Source of the DNA: an uncultured Mycoplasmatota bacterium
GTDB lineage: Bacteria; Bacillota_I; Bacilli_A; RF39; UBA660
DNA: 15,725 nucleotides
Reading direction: 5' to 3'
Assembly: GCA_947643295.1 (NCBI GenBank)
Contig: CANRVM010000010.1
Span: 1 to 15,725 of the forward strand
Below the pieces are notes generated by a model, which saw only the letters and a list, made by a program, of their open reading frames with translations, was not told the DNA's origin and made no database searches. A program made the position numbers and the translations under genes. Shown here one piece after another: positions 6,402-12,947 of this stretch (position 1 is its first letter; each line of letters begins with the position of its first letter).

Positions 6402-7983
6402 GCAAATAAAGGTAAAAGTAGAAGATGATTCTCTTGGATTTTTAAAGAAAAAGATAAGAAATAAATACCATTTAACGGAAGAAGAAATACGTGATTTTGA
6501 AATTACCAAACGGTCAATTGATGCGAGAAAAAAAGAGGAGATTTATTATGTCTATGAGGTTCAGTTTTCGTTAAAGAACGAAGAAGACTTTCTTAAAAGA
6601 GCAAGAGATAAGAATGTTTCTAAAATAACAAATCATAAGTTGGAAATAGAAATAACAGGTAAGAAATCGTTATCCTATCGTCCTATTATTGTCGGAAGTG
6701 GTCCTGCTGGTTTATTTTGTACTTACTTTTTGGCAATGTATGGCTACCAACCAATTTTAATAGAACGAGGAGAACAAATGGAACAAAGAGTAGAGAAGGT
6801 GGAAGCATTTTTTCAAATGGGGAAGTTAGATGTATCTACTAATGTACAGTTTGGAGAAGGGGGAGCTGGTACCTTTTCAGATGGAAAATTAAATACGTTA
6901 GTAAAGGATAAAAAGAATCTGATGAAGGAAGTATTTAACATATTAGTAGAAAATGGAGCACCAAAAGAGATTCTTTATCAAAATAAACCCCATATTGGAA
7001 CCGATTTACTTCGAAATATTATGGTAAATATCAGAAAAAAAATAATTGCTTATGGAGGAGAATTTCGCTTTTCTACGAAACTAACTGATATTGAAATGGA
7101 GTCTTCAAAAATCAAAAGAATTCAAGTCAATGATAACGAATGGATCTGTTGTAGTTTATTAGTTCTAGCGATTGGAAATGGAGCAAGAGATACTTTCAAA
7201 ATGTTATACGATAGAAAGCTAAAAATGAGTTCCAAACCTTTCGCCGTAGGGGTCCGAATATCTCATCCTCAAGAGATGATTAATAAGAATCAATATGGAG
7301 ATTGTAAAGAATTATATCCAGCTAGTTACAAATTAACTTATCAGTCAAAAAACAAAAGAGGTGTTTATTCTTTCTGTATGTGTCCAGGAGGATATGTCAT
7401 TAATTCTTCTTCCTTTTCCAAGCAATTAGTCATTAATGGAATGAGTAATCATAAAAGAGATACGAAAAATAGTAATAGTGCGATTGTTGTTACTGTAACC
7501 CAAAAAGATTATGGAAATGATGTACTAGATGGAATGTATTTTCAAGAACAGTTAGAGAAGAAAGCGTATCAATTAGGAAAGGGTAAAATTCCAGTTCAAT
7601 TATATAAAGACTTCAAAGATAATAATGAGTCCAAAGAATTTTTAGGTGTAGAACCGGTTTTTAAAGGGGACTATACTTTTGCCAATCTTAACTCTTTATT
7701 TCCAAAAGAAATATCTGATTCATTAAAAGAAGGGATTGATTATTTTGATGCTAAGATGAAAGGTTTTAATAGGGATGATGCCATTATTGCAGGTGTAGAA
7801 TCAAGAACTTCTTCTCCGATTCGGATTGAAAGATGCGAAAACCTAGAATCTAGTATCCTTGGAATCTATCCATGTGGAGAAGGAGCTGGGTATGCTGGTG
7901 GAATTACTACTTCTGCAATGGATGGAATCAAGGTATTTTTAGAAATTATAAAAAAGTATAAATGTTATAAGGCAATACCATAA
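6388..7983 (+). CDS. FAD-dependent dehydrogenase, COG2509 family
   Basis: The 531-residue protein matches the COG2509 group of uncharacterised FAD-dependent dehydrogenases. An N-terminal 90-residue domain (IRQIKVKVEDD ... LTEEEI ... ITKRSIDARKKEEIYYVYEV) precedes the Rossmann motif VGSGPAG (102-108) and IERGE (125-129). The signature FGEGGAGTFSDGKLNT (155-170) is clear. The C-terminal FAD block is ILGIYPCGEGAGYAGGITTSAMDG. The frame also opens at a GTG three codons earlier (6379), but AAGGAG (6374-6379) is 8 nt from the ATG at 6388, so I chose the ATG. It overlaps the preceding gene by 14 nt, which implies one operon. The enzyme reaction is unknown. Homologues are widespread in Firmicutes and often described only as oxidoreductases. 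Confidence 0.9.
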   Translation: MIQIRQIKVKVEDDSLGFLKKKIRNKYHLTEEEIRDFEITKRSIDARKKEEIYYVYEVQFSLKNEEDFLKRARDKNVSKITNHKLEIEITGKKSLSYRPIIVGSGPAGLFCTYFLAMYGYQPILIERGEQMEQRVEKVEAFFQMGKLDVSTNVQFGEGGAGTFSDGKLNTLVKDKKNLMKEVFNILVENGAPKEILYQNKPHIGTDLLRNIMVNIRKKIIAYGGEFRFSTKLTDIEMESSKIKRIQVNDNEWICCSLLVLAIGNGARDTFKMLYDRKLKMSSKPFAVGVRISHPQEMINKNQYGDCKELYPASYKLTYQSKNKRGVYSFCMCPGGYVINSSSFSKQLVINGMSNHKRDTKNSNSAIVVTVTQKDYGNDVLDGMYFQEQLEKKAYQLGKGKIPVQLYKDFKDNNESKEFLGVEPVFKGDYTFANLNSLFPKEISDSLKEGIDYFDAKMKGFNRDDAIIAGVESRTSSPIRIERCENLESSILGIYPCGEGAGYAGGITTSAMDGIKVFLEIIKKYKCYKAIP

Positions 7984-7989
7984 AAACTT

Positions 7990-8046
7990 TCAATTGAATT
8001 GTCTTTTAGTTGGTGATTTCTATAATACTATTTAATTGGTTTTTTT
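7990..8046 (+). terminator. Possible intrinsic terminator after the flavoprotein pair
   Basis: TCAATTGAAT (7990-7999) pairs over ten positions (two G-U) with ATTTAATTGG (8030-8039), followed by seven T (8040-8046). The loop is about 30 nt, longer than usual, and the stem is AT-rich. Confidence 0.45.
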
Positions 8047-8197
8047 AATTTCTATCTATCCTTTATCTACAAAAATAGTATTCTTTTTCCTAAAATCAAT
8101 CTTCATTTTCTTAAATATCTTAAAATCATGTATACTACCTTTTACAATACCTACTGAATAAAATAGTAATGTAGAAGTTCCTATTTCTATCAATGTT

Positions 8198-8206
8198 TGT
8201 TATAAT
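8198..8206 (+). promoter_or_regulatory. Extended -10 promoter of the Mrr-like nuclease gene
   Basis: TGT plus a perfect TATAAT (8198-8206). It overlaps an in-frame ATG at 8193, which therefore cannot be the start used from this promoter. The -35 (TTCCTA at 8178-8183) matches weakly. Confidence 0.6.
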
Positions 8207-8237
8207 TATATTGAATATTAGAAATATGGGGAAGAAA

Positions 8238-9026
8238 ATGAAAAAAGGAAAATTACTAGAAAGTTTTGTCACTTACGTTTATTCAAATTTATTAGAAATG
8301 AGTAATTCTAACTGTGCGGTATCTCAAAATATCTCTATTAAGGGACTTAGTGGTGTCGTCCATGAATTTGATGTTTATTATGATTTTTGGCATTTAAATT
8401 TACTTTTTCGAGTAGCGATTGAATGTAAAGATTGGAATCGACCTGTTGATAAAGGACGAGTGCAAGAATTTTGGAGTAAGATTGATGATTTAAACAATAT
8501 TGCTGGAGTTATGATTTCAAAAAGTGGTTATCAAAAGAGTGCCATCGAATTTGCAAAGGCAAAGGGACTTGTTTTAATGACTTTAGAAGATCTTCCATCT
8601 TTTACTGATATTATTGCTAAAAGAATTGAATATTTATTGTTGCCAGATGAAAATACAAAAGGTGATCCATTTTGGACCATTATGCCAATCCAAGAGGGAG
8701 AAGTTACTGGAACTTATTTAAATATTGGTACTTCTCTTCAACCAGAAATTCCTTTATTTTTTTCTAAACATGTAGCACAAGATTGTCTTATGAAATATGA
8801 AGATAAAGACTCTTTATGTGTACGAGGTTTAAGTCAAGTTCAACTCAAAACTCTTATTCGAATATCAAAAGAAGTTACTCATGCTTATTTTTCTATTTGT
8901 TATTATCCTATTCCAATGGGTGATCAATTGCAATTTATTCGTTTGGATTATCAAACATTATCGGAATACTACTGTTTAGATGACAAAAATAATGACATTT
9001 CAATCAAAGTAGAATCTTTTAAATAG
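8238..9026 (+). CDS. Mrr-like restriction endonuclease-fold protein
   Basis: The first 115 residues carry the Mrr_cat-type PD-(D/E)XK nuclease fold: helix A with KLLESFVTYVY (Glu8), the beta-strand Asp in HEFDVYYDF (Asp45), then the catalytic pair in AIECKDW (Glu62, Lys64), a conserved VDKGRVQEFWSKI helix, and KSGYQKSAIEFAKAKGLVL, typical of Mrr homologues. The C-terminal 145 residues (from about 118) form no domain I recognise. The upstream in-frame ATG at 8193 lies before the -10 box; ATG 8226 and ATG 8238 remain, and I prefer 8238 because GGGGAAG (8228-8234) lies just before it. No methyltransferase or specificity gene is adjacent, so it may be a modification-dependent nuclease (as E. coli Mrr is) or have a repair role. 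A defence function is inference. The catalytic residues appear intact. Confidence 0.75.
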   Translation: MKKGKLLESFVTYVYSNLLEMSNSNCAVSQNISIKGLSGVVHEFDVYYDFWHLNLLFRVAIECKDWNRPVDKGRVQEFWSKIDDLNNIAGVMISKSGYQKSAIEFAKAKGLVLMTLEDLPSFTDIIAKRIEYLLLPDENTKGDPFWTIMPIQEGEVTGTYLNIGTSLQPEIPLFFSKHVAQDCLMKYEDKDSLCVRGLSQVQLKTLIRISKEVTHAYFSICYYPIPMGDQLQFIRLDYQTLSEYYCLDDKNNDISIKVESFK

Positions 9027-9141
9027 AAGCAAAATGTTCTTTTTTCTAAATGAAACGAGAAATAGTATTAAATAATTCACTACATTAAAAAGAAAAGGAT
9101 TTATAAAAGTTAATTAGAGATGTTAGAATAAAATAGACAAG

Positions 9142-9261
9142 GCAATTGCATAAAACTTTTATGTAAAACACGAGACATTTATCACTACCAAGAAAATTCT
9201 CAATTTGAGGTTATAATATTTATATGAAATTTCACATGCCAATACTTTTTATGCAGTTGTT
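9142..9261. repeat. 13-bp near-perfect inverted repeat, 94 nt apart, with an inner copy
   Basis: A copy of CAATTGCATAAAA near 9142-9156 is inverse-complementary to TTTTATGCAGTTG near 9247-9259, with one G-U type mismatch. The left arm also begins a local hairpin, CATAAAA-C-TTTTATG, so one core element occurs three times. A second pair, TTTCACAT (about 9221-9229) and ATGTGAAA (about 9268-9276), overlaps the right half. Confidence 0.55.
9200..9217 (+). promoter_or_regulatory. Palindrome CTCAATTTGAG followed by a TATAAT box
   Basis: CTCAATTTGAG (9200-9210, perfect 5-bp arms) lies just before TATAAT (9212-9217). This could be an operator-promoter for a short transcript covering the inverted repeats. 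No -35 is visible, so confidence is low. Confidence 0.35.
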
Positions 9262-9301
9262 ATATAAATGTGAAAACAAACTAGTAATTGTCATAAAATA
9301 A

Positions 9302-9310
9302 TGGTAAAAT
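9302..9310 (+). promoter_or_regulatory. Extended -10 promoter of galE
   Basis: TGG plus TAAAAT (9302-9310) ends 21 nt before the galE ATG. A TTGTCA at 9288-9293 is too close (11 nt) to serve as its -35. Confidence 0.5.
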
Positions 9311-9331
9311 AAAAATGATTGGAGAGTGTAG

Positions 9332-10339
9332 ATGAAAGTATTAGTAACAGGGTGTTGTGGTTATATTGGAAGTCATACCTGTGTAGAATTATTAAATAGT
9401 GGATATGATGTGATTGGAATCGATAATTTTAGTAATAGTAAAAAGGATGTTTTAGATAATATTGGACTCATCACAAATAAGAATATTATCTTTTATGAGG
9501 GAGATATGTTAGATGAGAAATTCTTAACTTCTCTTTTTCGTACTCATTCGATTGATTGTGTACTCGACTTTGCTGCTTATAAAGCAGTAGGAGAATCGGT
9601 AGAGAAACCCATTGAATATTATACGAATAATGTCTCTTCGGTACTGAATCTATTAAAGGTTATGAAGGAATTTAACTGTAAAAGACTCGTGTTCAGTAGT
9701 AGTGCGACTGTTTATGGAAATCCAAAGAGGGTTCCTATTACAGAAAATGATGATATTGGTGGCACTACTAATCCTTATGGAACTAGTAAACTTTTTGTAG
9801 AACAAATACTAAAGGATTTATATCAAGCAGATCCTAGTTTTGCTATTTGTATCTTAAGATATTTCAATCCAATTGGAGCTCATAAATCTGGTCTTATTGG
9901 AGAAAATCCAAATGGAATACCAGCTAATTTAATGCCTTATATTTCTAAAGTAGCGAGCAAAGAATTAGACTGTTTACAAGTGTTTGGAGATGATTACAAA
10001 ACGAAAGATGGAACAGGAGTGAGAGACTATATTCATGTAGTGGATTTAGCAGTCGGTCATGTAAAAGCCTTAGAAAAGTTAGAAAAAGAAAAGAATGGTC
10101 TCTTTATTTATAATTTGGGAACTGGTATCGGTTATAGTGTTTTCGACTTAATTCATACTTTTGAAAAAGTAAATCATGTGAAAATAAGTTATAAGGTAGT
10201 AAATCGTCGTCCAGGAGATATCGCAGAGTGTTTCAGTGATCCGGCAAAAGCAAAAAAAGAATTAGCCTTTTCTTGTCAATATCAACTAGAAGATATGGTA
10301 AGAGATGCCTGGAACTATGAAAAGAAAAATAAAAGATAG
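9332..10339 (+). CDS. galE: UDP-glucose 4-epimerase
   Basis: GalE interconverts UDP-glucose and UDP-galactose with bound NAD, supplying sugars for envelope polymers. The 335-residue length is usual. Visible motifs: the NAD-binding TGCCGYIGSH (GxxGxxG at 7-13), FDxAAYKAVGESV (about 80-90), SSSATVYG (122-129) with the catalytic Ser/Thr, and the Tyr-x-x-x-Lys pair in NPYGTSK (Tyr149, Lys153). RYFNPIGAHKSGLIGE and RRPGDIAECFSDPAKA complete the substrate pocket. Cys300 sits where E. coli GalE has Tyr299. A small residue there, as in human GALE, is known to admit UDP-N-acetylhexosamines, so the enzyme may also epimerise UDP-GlcNAc (inference). GGAG at 9321-9324 is 7 nt from the ATG. It is followed after 42 nt, without terminator, by the Fem ligase gene. 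Confidence 0.96.
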   Translation: MKVLVTGCCGYIGSHTCVELLNSGYDVIGIDNFSNSKKDVLDNIGLITNKNIIFYEGDMLDEKFLTSLFRTHSIDCVLDFAAYKAVGESVEKPIEYYTNNVSSVLNLLKVMKEFNCKRLVFSSSATVYGNPKRVPITENDDIGGTTNPYGTSKLFVEQILKDLYQADPSFAICILRYFNPIGAHKSGLIGENPNGIPANLMPYISKVASKELDCLQVFGDDYKTKDGTGVRDYIHVVDLAVGHVKALEKLEKEKNGLFIYNLGTGIGYSVFDLIHTFEKVNHVKISYKVVNRRPGDIAECFSDPAKAKKELAFSCQYQLEDMVRDAWNYEKKNKR

Positions 10340-10381
10340 CAATTTAGGGAATACTAATAAAAAAGATAAGTAGGTGAAAAA

Positions 10382-11668
10382 ATGGAATTTGTAGAACTTA
10401 GCCAAAAAGAATTTGATACTTTTGAAAAGAAACATCCTCTTTCTAATTTTAATCAAACTAGTAATTGGGCAGAATTAAAAAAAACAAATGGTTGGGAACA
10501 TTATTTTTTAGGAGTAAAAGATAATAACAAAGTAATCGCTGCTACTTTATTACTTACAAAAAAGATTCCCCTATTTTCGAAAAAGATGTGTTATGCTCCT
10601 CATGGTTTTTTAATCGATTATGATAACTTCAAACTTTTGGAGTTCTTTACTGGGAATTTAAAAATATTTGCAAAAAAAATAAGTGCTATCTTTATCAAAG
10701 TGGATCCATATATCGAATATCAAGAAAGAAATCTAGATGGAGATATTGTAGAAAATGGTAAAAATAACAAGAAAGCTTTTGATAATTTATGTCAATTAGG
10801 ATATCGGCACTTTGGTTTCAATATTATGCAAGATACTTTACAACCTAGATGGATTTTTGTCACGGAAACCAAAAATAAAACCATAGAAGAGGTTATGAAC
10901 GGGATGGATTCCAAAACGAGACAGATTATTCGAAAAAATGAAAGAGAATGCATCAAAGTTCGCGAGATTTCTTATGAGGAGCTAGATAAGTTTAAGGATA
11001 TTATGCAACATACAGGAGACCGAAGAAACTTTATTGATAGACCACTATCTTATTATCAAAATATGTATAAAATCTTAAATCCTAGAGGGGAGTTAAAGAT
11101 ATTAGTGGCAGAGCTTGATATTTCTGCTCTCCTAAAAAAATTAGAGGGCGAAAAAGAAGAATACCAAAAAGAGTACGAGGATAGAAAATATAAACACGAT
11201 GAAGGTATTAATAAAATGAATGAGAATAAGTACCAAATGAAACAAAAAGAAACCGAAAAAAATAGAAATAGAATCGGACAAAAGATAGAAGAAACTAAAA
11301 AAATAAGACAAGAAAATGGTGATATTCTTTTATTAGGTGGAATCTTATTTTTGATTCATGGAAAAGAAGTCGTTTCTTTAGTAGGTGGAAGTTATGATAA
11401 ATTTATGGAATTTCAATCTGCTTATACCGTTCATTGGGCAGGATGCAAATATGCGATAGAAAAAGGATATGATAGATATAATTTTTATGGTATCACAGGA
11501 GATTTCTCCAAAGGGAATCCATTATTAGGACTATATTTATTTAAAAGAGGCTTTGGTGGTAGAGTAGTAGAATTAATTGGAGAATTTGACCTTGTTATTA
11601 ACAAATTTTGGTATTTTGCTTATAATATATCGTTTAAGCTTTATCACACGATAAAGAATCTAAAATAG
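10382..11668 (+). CDS. FemA/FemB-family peptidoglycan branch aminoacyltransferase
   Basis: Members use aminoacyl-tRNA to add amino acids to the peptidoglycan stem-peptide side chain on the cytoplasmic face of the membrane. The 428-residue protein has the two GNAT-like subdomains of the family: the first includes FNQTSNWAELKKTNGWEHYF (23-42) and KMCYAPHGFLID (68-79); the second includes SKTRQIIRKNERECIKV (177-193), YDRYNFYGITGDF (363-375) and LYLFKRGFGG (384-393). A charged coiled-coil arm (about 247-312, rich in Lys and Glu) is inserted between them, as in FemA and MurM. The final 25 residues are aromatic. TAGGTG at 10371-10376 is the ribosome binding site. The gene sits between galE and the first surface protein, with 14 nt to the latter. 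Which amino acid is added cannot be read from sequence. Confidence 0.92.
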   Translation: MEFVELSQKEFDTFEKKHPLSNFNQTSNWAELKKTNGWEHYFLGVKDNNKVIAATLLLTKKIPLFSKKMCYAPHGFLIDYDNFKLLEFFTGNLKIFAKKISAIFIKVDPYIEYQERNLDGDIVENGKNNKKAFDNLCQLGYRHFGFNIMQDTLQPRWIFVTETKNKTIEEVMNGMDSKTRQIIRKNERECIKVREISYEELDKFKDIMQHTGDRRNFIDRPLSYYQNMYKILNPRGELKILVAELDISALLKKLEGEKEEYQKEYEDRKYKHDEGINKMNENKYQMKQKETEKNRNRIGQKIEETKKIRQENGDILLLGGILFLIHGKEVVSLVGGSYDKFMEFQSAYTVHWAGCKYAIEKGYDRYNFYGITGDFSKGNPLLGLYLFKRGFGGRVVELIGEFDLVINKFWYFAYNISFKLYHTIKNLK

Positions 11669-11682
11669 AAGTAGGTGGTAGT

Positions 11683-12258
11683 ATGTTATTACAATTAAAA
11701 TATAGAAAAAAAGAAATCGTTATCATTAACTTTATCTTATTATTTGCACTTATTGCAACACATCATATTTATTATAAATTTAAGGATAGTAGAAATATTG
11801 ATTATAATACACCAACTCTTGATGTTACTTTTCATGAAAAGAGCGGAGATGAAATTAATTTAACTAAAGTAATACCTGTTTCCGATTCTGTTGGTTTAGC
11901 ATCCAATGCTTATAAGTTTACGATAAAAAATAATACAGATAAAAGTATTTCTTATTCTATTAATATTCTTGATAATGAAGAAAAAGAAGAAGATGATGAT
12001 TGCAGTCTAACACAAATTTCCCAAAATATCATTCGGTTTTCTATTCATAAAAGTGGAGAAAAAAATACTATCTATACGCTTAGTAATCTAGTAGACGGAA
12101 GAGTATTAACAAGAATTATTAAGCCAAATCAAAAGGAAGAATATACAATGAGAGTTTGGGTTTCTCATAATAATTTACAAACTGGTAGTCCCCTTCATTA
12201 TCATGGAATTATTAAAGTAAAAGATGAAGGCTATAAAGTAGCAGCAAATAGCCAGTAA
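11683..12258 (+). CDS. Membrane-anchored surface protein, paralogue 1
   Basis: The 191-residue protein has a basic N-terminus, one membrane segment (about 11-30), and an outside domain rich in beta-strand patterns and Thr, Ser, Asn and Ile. It shares clear blocks with the next gene: NTPTLDVTF (42-50), IPVSDS (64-69), YKFTIKNN (77-84), an acidic stretch with a single Cys in DDDCS (104-108), FSIHKSGE (119-126), YTLSNL (131-136), EYTMRVWVS (153-161), and HYHGIIKV (172-179). The start region, a hydrophobic segment followed by a TLDVTF strand, recalls the TasA/CalY (camelysin) type of secreted beta-sandwich protein, but homology to TasA is only a suggestion. AGGTGG at 11673-11678 is 4 nt from the ATG, and the gene probably continues the galE-fem operon. 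It may be anchored rather than cleaved because the hydrophobic segment lacks a clear cleavage site. Confidence 0.75.
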   Translation: MLLQLKYRKKEIVIINFILLFALIATHHIYYKFKDSRNIDYNTPTLDVTFHEKSGDEINLTKVIPVSDSVGLASNAYKFTIKNNTDKSISYSINILDNEEKEEDDDCSLTQISQNIIRFSIHKSGEKNTIYTLSNLVDGRVLTRIIKPNQKEEYTMRVWVSHNNLQTGSPLHYHGIIKVKDEGYKVAANSQ

Positions 12259-12290
12259 CTAAGAAGATTCTTTACACAACAAGTCTTTCA

Positions 12291-12310
12291 TTTTTATTTA
12301 CAAATAAAAA
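12291..12310. repeat. Perfect palindrome centred on a -35 element
   Basis: TTTTTATTT (12291-12299) and AAATAAAAA (12302-12310) are perfect 9-bp arms around AC. The -35 hexamer TTTACA (12297-12302) straddles the centre. No T tract follows, so this is not a terminator. It looks like an operator or, in single-stranded form, a very AT-rich hairpin. Confidence 0.5.
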
Positions 12311-12325
12311 AAAATTCGATATAAT
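12297..12325 (+). promoter_or_regulatory. SigA promoter of surface protein paralogue 2
   Basis: TTTACA (12297-12302, 5 of 6), a 17-nt spacer and a perfect TATAAT (12320-12325), ending 21 nt before the ATG. It is one of the best promoters in the window. Confidence 0.75.
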
Positions 12326-12346
12326 CATCATAGAGGATGTGTTTTT

Positions 12347-12910
12347 ATGAAAAAGGAAACAAAAAAAGAAAATAAATTAGGATTTTTCGTTTTAATATTG
12401 TGTCTTTTGCTTTGTTTTATCTCAGTCGGATATGCCTTATGGCAACAAGTATTTAAAGGTTCCAAAGTAAATGAATTAAATACTGCTACATTGATACTTA
12501 CATTAGATGAAAGTACAAGTAATGGTATTTCTTTATTAAATTCAGTTCCTGTTACAGATAAAAAGGGTCAAACCTTTACACCTCATACTTTTAAAGTAAA
12601 AAACTTGGGTACAACAGATGCCAACTACAGGCTTTTAATTGTCAATGATACAAAAAAACATAACGATGATTCTTGTAGCGATAACAAGTTACAATGGAGT
12701 AATATTAAATACTCCTTATCAAAAAATGGAGAAGCCGCAACAACAGCATTATTGAGTGATACAGCAGGGGTTTTAAATATGGGAAAATTAGATGTAGGAC
12801 AGACTGATTCTTATAGTTTAAAACTTTGGATTAAAAGTGAAGCTGGAAATGAAATTATGAATCAACACTTTCATGGATTAATTCGAGTAGAAGCATTCTT
12901 TTTTTCATGA
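12347..12910 (+). CDS. Secreted or membrane-anchored surface protein, paralogue 2
   Basis: The 187-residue protein opens with a Lys-rich tail and a hydrophobic segment (about 11-31) ending in SVGYALW, followed by NTATLILTLDES (45-56). That start resembles SipW-type secreted proteins such as TasA and CalY, where a similar signal is followed by a TLDL strand. It then repeats the block order of paralogue 1: VPVTDKKG (67-74), TFKVKN (81-86), a single Cys in DDSCS (107-111), IKYSLSKNGE (120-129), YSLKLWIKS (156-164) and HFHGLIRVE (174-182). It lacks LPXTG, so sortase attachment is not supported. AGAGG at 12332-12336 is 10 nt from the ATG. No SipW-like peptidase is in the window. The gene has its own promoter and ends in TGA 37 nt before murG. 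Function is unknown. Confidence 0.78.
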   Translation: MKKETKKENKLGFFVLILCLLLCFISVGYALWQQVFKGSKVNELNTATLILTLDESTSNGISLLNSVPVTDKKGQTFTPHTFKVKNLGTTDANYRLLIVNDTKKHNDDSCSDNKLQWSNIKYSLSKNGEAATTALLSDTAGVLNMGKLDVGQTDSYSLKLWIKSEAGNEIMNQHFHGLIRVEAFFFS

Positions 12911-12918
12911 GGATATCA

Positions 12919-12924
12919 TAAAAT
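12919..12924 (+). promoter_or_regulatory. Possible -10 of the murG operon
   Basis: TAAAAT lies 23 nt before the murG ATG, the same spacing as other promoters here, but with no extended TG and no good -35. murG may instead be read from the promoter at 12297. Confidence 0.3.
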
Positions 12925-12947
12925 AGTGTAGATGGGGAAGTGATCAA

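Larger units (their letters stand above)
9027..9331. other. 305-nt intergenic region with nested inverted repeats
   Basis: No open frame is convincing. The stretch 9142-9276 holds several inverted repeats (listed separately), a palindrome beside a TATAAT, and the galE promoter at its end. No clear terminator for the nuclease gene was seen in 9027-9100. Confidence 0.6.

Noticed and set aside
8193..8237. Earlier start for the Mrr-like nuclease at the ATG at 8193
   Set aside because: The ATG precedes the TATAAT box at 8201-8206 and so would lie outside the transcript; the added residues do not resemble the family's N-terminus.
12291..12310. Terminator between the two surface protein genes
   Set aside because: The hairpin is followed by A-rich, not T-rich, DNA on the plus strand and overlaps a strong promoter.
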